DNA from: Bacillota bacterium | GTDB lineage: Bacteria; Bacillota; Clostridia; Lachnospirales; Lachnospiraceae | Length of the DNA stretch: 5,756 nucleotides | NCBI GenBank assembly: GCA_009177215.1 | Contig: WFLY01000244.1 | Coordinates: forward strand, 17,852 to 23,607 | Direction: 5' to 3' | In this document: positions 3,316 to 5,756 of the stretch, piece by piece | Layout: the number at the start of each line of letters is the position of its first letter | Numbering within the stretch: position 1 is the stretch's first letter | Notes under the pieces: generated by a model | The model's input: only the letters and a program-made list of their open reading frames with translations | What the model was told of the DNA's origin: nothing | Database searches by the model: none | Translations under genes and position numbers: made by a program

Positions 3316-5756
3316 ATGAATTTACAGAAAAATAAAGCTGCCTTAGGTATTGATATTGGTTCCACTACCGTTAAGATTGCTATTTTAGATGAAAATCATA
3401 ATATTTTATTTTCCGACTACGCAAGACACTTTGCTAATATCAGGGAAACGCTTTCAACCCTGCTGAATAAGGCATATAACGAGCTTGGGAATCTTACCCT
3501 GTATCCCATGATCACCGGCTCCGGCGGATTGACGCTTGCCAATCACTTAGGAGTACCCTTTACCCAAGAAGTGATTGCCGTTGCCACCTCCCTGAAGGAG
3601 CTTGCCCCCATAACGGACGTTGCCATTGAGCTGGGCGGCGAGGACGCCAAGATTATCTATTTCGAGGGCGGCAATGTGGAGCAGCGTATGAACGGTATTT
3701 GTGCCGGAGGTACCGGCTCCTTTATCGACCAGATGGCTTCCCTGATACAGACCGATGCATCGGGCTTAAACGAGTATGCCAAAAATTATAAATCTCTATA
3801 CACCATTGCGGCGCGCTGCGGTGTATTTGCCAAAACCGATATACAGCCTCTGATTAACGAGGGCGCCACCAAGGAGGACTTATCTGCCTCTATCTTTCAG
3901 GCGGTGGTAAACCAAACTATCAGCGGACTTGCCTGTGGCAAGCCCATCAGAGGACATGTTGCTTTCTTGGGCGGACCCCTCCACTTTTTGTCCGAACTGA
4001 AGCTCGCCTTTATCCGCACCTTAAAACTGGACGAGGAACACATTGTTGACACCGACAATTCCCATCTTTTTGCGGCTATCGGCTCCGCGCTGAATGCCAA
4101 AAAAGAGGTTTCTTACACTATGGAGGAAATGGTGGGCAAGCTCTCCTCCGAGATACACATGGAGTTTGAAGTAGAGCGTATGCAGCCCTTGTTTGCAGAC
4201 AATGCCGAATACGAGGCATTTACCCAGCGCCACAAGGCACATCATGTACAAACCTGCGAATTATCCGACTATCAGGGTAACGCCTTTTTAGGTATTGACG
4301 CAGGCTCCACCACCACCAAAATCGCACTGGTGGGCGAGGACGGCTCCCTGCTCTATTCCTTCTACAGCAGCAATGACGGAAGCCCTTTAAGCACGGCAAT
4401 CCGTTCCCTAAAAGAAATTTATTCCACCCTCCCCGAGGGTGTCAATATTGTACGCTCCTGTTCCACCGGCTACGGCGAAGCATTGATGAAGGCAGCCTTC
4501 CTGCTGGACGACGGCGAGGTTGAGACCGTTGCGCACTACTATGCCGCCGCTTTCTTCGACCCCGATGTGGACTGCATTCTTGACATCGGCGGACAGGATA
4601 TGAAATGCATCAAAATCAAAAACCAGACCGTTGACAGCGTGCAGTTGAACGAGGCATGCTCCTCCGGCTGCGGTTCCTTTATCGAGACCTTTGCAAAGTC
4701 CCTGAATTACAATGTACAGGACTTTGCCCATGCCGCGCTTTTTGCGGAACATCCCATTGATTTGGGTACGCGCTGCACCGTTTTCATGAATTCCAAGGTT
4801 AAGCAAGCACAGAAGGAGGGCGCTTCTGTTGCGGATATCTCCGCCGGACTTGCCTATTCCGTTATCAAGAACGCTCTGTTTAAGGTTATCAAGGTATCGG
4901 ACGCCTCGGAGCTTGGAAAAAATATTGTAGTGCAGGGCGGCACCTTTTATAACGATGCCGTTCTTAGAAGCTTTGAAAAGATTGCGAACTGCGAGGCAAT
5001 ACGCCCCGATATTGCAGGTATCATGGGGGCTTTCGGCGCTGCGTTGATTGCAAGAGAACGCTACGAGGCAAACTTTCAGTCCTCTATGCTCTCCTACGAG
5101 AAAATCTGTGCCCTGCAATTTGAGACCAGCATGGCAAAATGCAAAGGCTGTACCAACAACTGCCGCCTTACCATCAATAAATTCTCCGGCGGACGCCAGT
5201 ATATTTCCGGCAACCGCTGCGAGCGCGGCATCGGCGGTCAGAAGAACGCCAACAATGTGCCCAATCTTTATGAATATAAGCTGCACAGATTCTTTAACTA
5301 CCCTTCTTTGGAGGCTGATGAAGCGAAAAGGGGAACCGTTGGTATCCCCAGAGTACTGAATATGTACGAAAATTACCCCTTCTGGCATGTATTTTTCACA
5401 AGGCTGGGGTATCGTGTAATACTCTCTCCCAGCTCCAACCGCAAAATTTACGAGCTTGGCATCGAATCCATTCCCAGTGAGTCCGAATGCTACCCCGCAA
5501 AGCTTGCCCACGGTCATGTGACATGGCTGATTAAGCAGGGTGTTGATTTTATTTTCTATCCCGCCCTCTTTTACGAGCGCAACGAATTCGGCGAGGCAAA
5601 CAATCACTACAACTGCCCCATTGTCACCTCTTATTCCGAAAATATCAAAAATAATGTGGAGGAAATCAGCAGCGGACAGGTTATTTTCCGCAATCCCTTT
5701 ATGTCTTTTTTAAGTGTGAACACTATTACATCGGCACTCACCAAGGAATTCAGTGA
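3316..5756 (+). CDS. Large tandem acyl-CoA dehydratase activase-like ATPase (two BcrAD/BadFG modules plus DUF2229-type domain), 3'-partial
   Basis: The frame is open for 813 codons to the right edge. Family members of this architecture are typically around 1400 residues, so the C-terminal part is missing. Module 1 (about 8-300) has IDIGSTTVK (12-20), LGGED (106-110), CAGGTGSF (129-136), ARCGVFAKTD (166-175) and FLGGPLHFL (217-225). Module 2 (about 323-580) repeats these: IDAGSTTTK (327-335), DIGGQD (423-428), ACSSGCGSF (447-455), TRCTVFMNSK (485-494) and VQGGTF (539-544). These are the phosphate-binding and iron-sulfur motifs of HgdC-type archerases, which use ATP hydrolysis to push an electron to very low potential for 2-hydroxyacyl-CoA dehydratases or related reductases. 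A cluster C609-x2-C612-x3-C616-x18-C635 follows. From about 674 the DUF2229-type region starts (GIPRVLNMYENYPFW, then SECYPAKLAHGH). The protein should be cytosolic and oxygen-sensitive. The physiological acceptor of this fused family is unknown to me. No metabolic partner gene is visible here. Confidence 0.95.
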   Translation, partial: MNLQKNKAALGIDIGSTTVKIAILDENHNILFSDYARHFANIRETLSTLLNKAYNELGNLTLYPMITGSGGLTLANHLGVPFTQEVIAVATSLKELAPITDVAIELGGEDAKIIYFEGGNVEQRMNGICAGGTGSFIDQMASLIQTDASGLNEYAKNYKSLYTIAARCGVFAKTDIQPLINEGATKEDLSASIFQAVVNQTISGLACGKPIRGHVAFLGGPLHFLSELKLAFIRTLKLDEEHIVDTDNSHLFAAIGSALNAKKEVSYTMEEMVGKLSSEIHMEFEVERMQPLFADNAEYEAFTQRHKAHHVQTCELSDYQGNAFLGIDAGSTTTKIALVGEDGSLLYSFYSSNDGSPLSTAIRSLKEIYSTLPEGVNIVRSCSTGYGEALMKAAFLLDDGEVETVAHYYAAAFFDPDVDCILDIGGQDMKCIKIKNQTVDSVQLNEACSSGCGSFIETFAKSLNYNVQDFAHAALFAEHPIDLGTRCTVFMNSKVKQAQKEGASVADISAGLAYSVIKNALFKVIKVSDASELGKNIVVQGGTFYNDAVLRSFEKIANCEAIRPDIAGIMGAFGAALIARERYEANFQSSMLSYEKICALQFETSMAKCKGCTNNCRLTINKFSGGRQYISGNRCERGIGGQKNANNVPNLYEYKLHRFFNYPSLEADEAKRGTVGIPRVLNMYENYPFWHVFFTRLGYRVILSPSSNRKIYELGIESIPSESECYPAKLAHGHVTWLIKQGVDFIFYPALFYERNEFGEANNHYNCPIVTSYSENIKNNVEEISSGQVIFRNPFMSFLSVNTITSALTKEFS

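Noticed and set aside
4408..5607. 399-codon open frame on the minus strand opposite the activase gene
   Set aside because: It lies wholly inside a strongly supported coding region whose motifs are on the plus strand. Its translation shows no recognisable domain, so it is an antisense shadow produced by codon bias.
5751..5756. TGA at the right edge as a stop for the activase gene
   Set aside because: It is out of frame: the coding frame reads TTC AGT GA. and continues past the window.
1..5756. CRISPR arrays, tRNA or rRNA genes, insertion sequences, phage or conjugation genes
   Set aside because: No regularly spaced repeats, cloverleaf, rRNA stretch, transposase or integrase motifs were seen on either strand.

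Overview
The window looks like chromosomal DNA of a moderate-GC anaerobic clostridium, most likely a member of the Lachnospiraceae or a near relative. This rests on the gene content: a very large 2-hydroxyacyl-CoA dehydratase activase-type ATPase and a PreP-like M16 peptidase, both common in anaerobic Firmicutes. AGGAGG-type ribosome binding sites and the overall codon choice agree. It is an inference, because no rRNA or other marker gene is present.

Layout. Bases 1-3043 hold four genes, all on the minus strand. Read in transcription order from about 3170 down to 1, they are: a six-helix rhomboid/derlin-like membrane protein that lacks the rhomboid catalytic serine motif and ends in a Cys/His zinc-ribbon tail (3043-2180); a sigma-70-like protein that keeps regions 1.1, 1.2, 2.1-2.2 and 3 but has no recognisable promoter-binding regions 2.4 and 4 (2135-1395); an unrecognised 150-residue protein coupled to it through a TAATG overlap (1395-943); and, after a 99-base gap, the N-terminal 281 residues of an M16C zinc metallopeptidase that runs off the left edge (843-1). 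The gap holds a 52-base imperfect palindrome that could act as a weak terminator or be a dispersed intergenic element.

Bases 3044-3315 form a divergent intergenic region. A good promoter on each strand can be read in it. A 24-base dyad lies just downstream of the predicted leftward start site.

Bases 3316-5756 are the first 813 codons of a large plus-strand gene, open to the right edge. It encodes two BadF/BadG/BcrA/BcrD-type ATPase modules in tandem, a cysteine cluster, and the start of the DUF2229-type domain.

How the genes may work together. The rhomboid-like, sigma-like and hypothetical genes look like one operon. They may link a membrane/zinc-ribbon protein to an RNA polymerase-binding factor that cannot recognise promoters itself; this is a hypothesis. 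The activase-like protein probably performs ATP-driven, low-potential electron transfer through [4Fe-4S] chemistry. Nothing in the sequence ties it functionally to the leftward operon beyond the shared intergenic region. The most unusual items are the degenerate sigma factor, its pseudo-rhomboid neighbour, and the tandem activase whose two modules carry the same cysteine pair with identical spacing.
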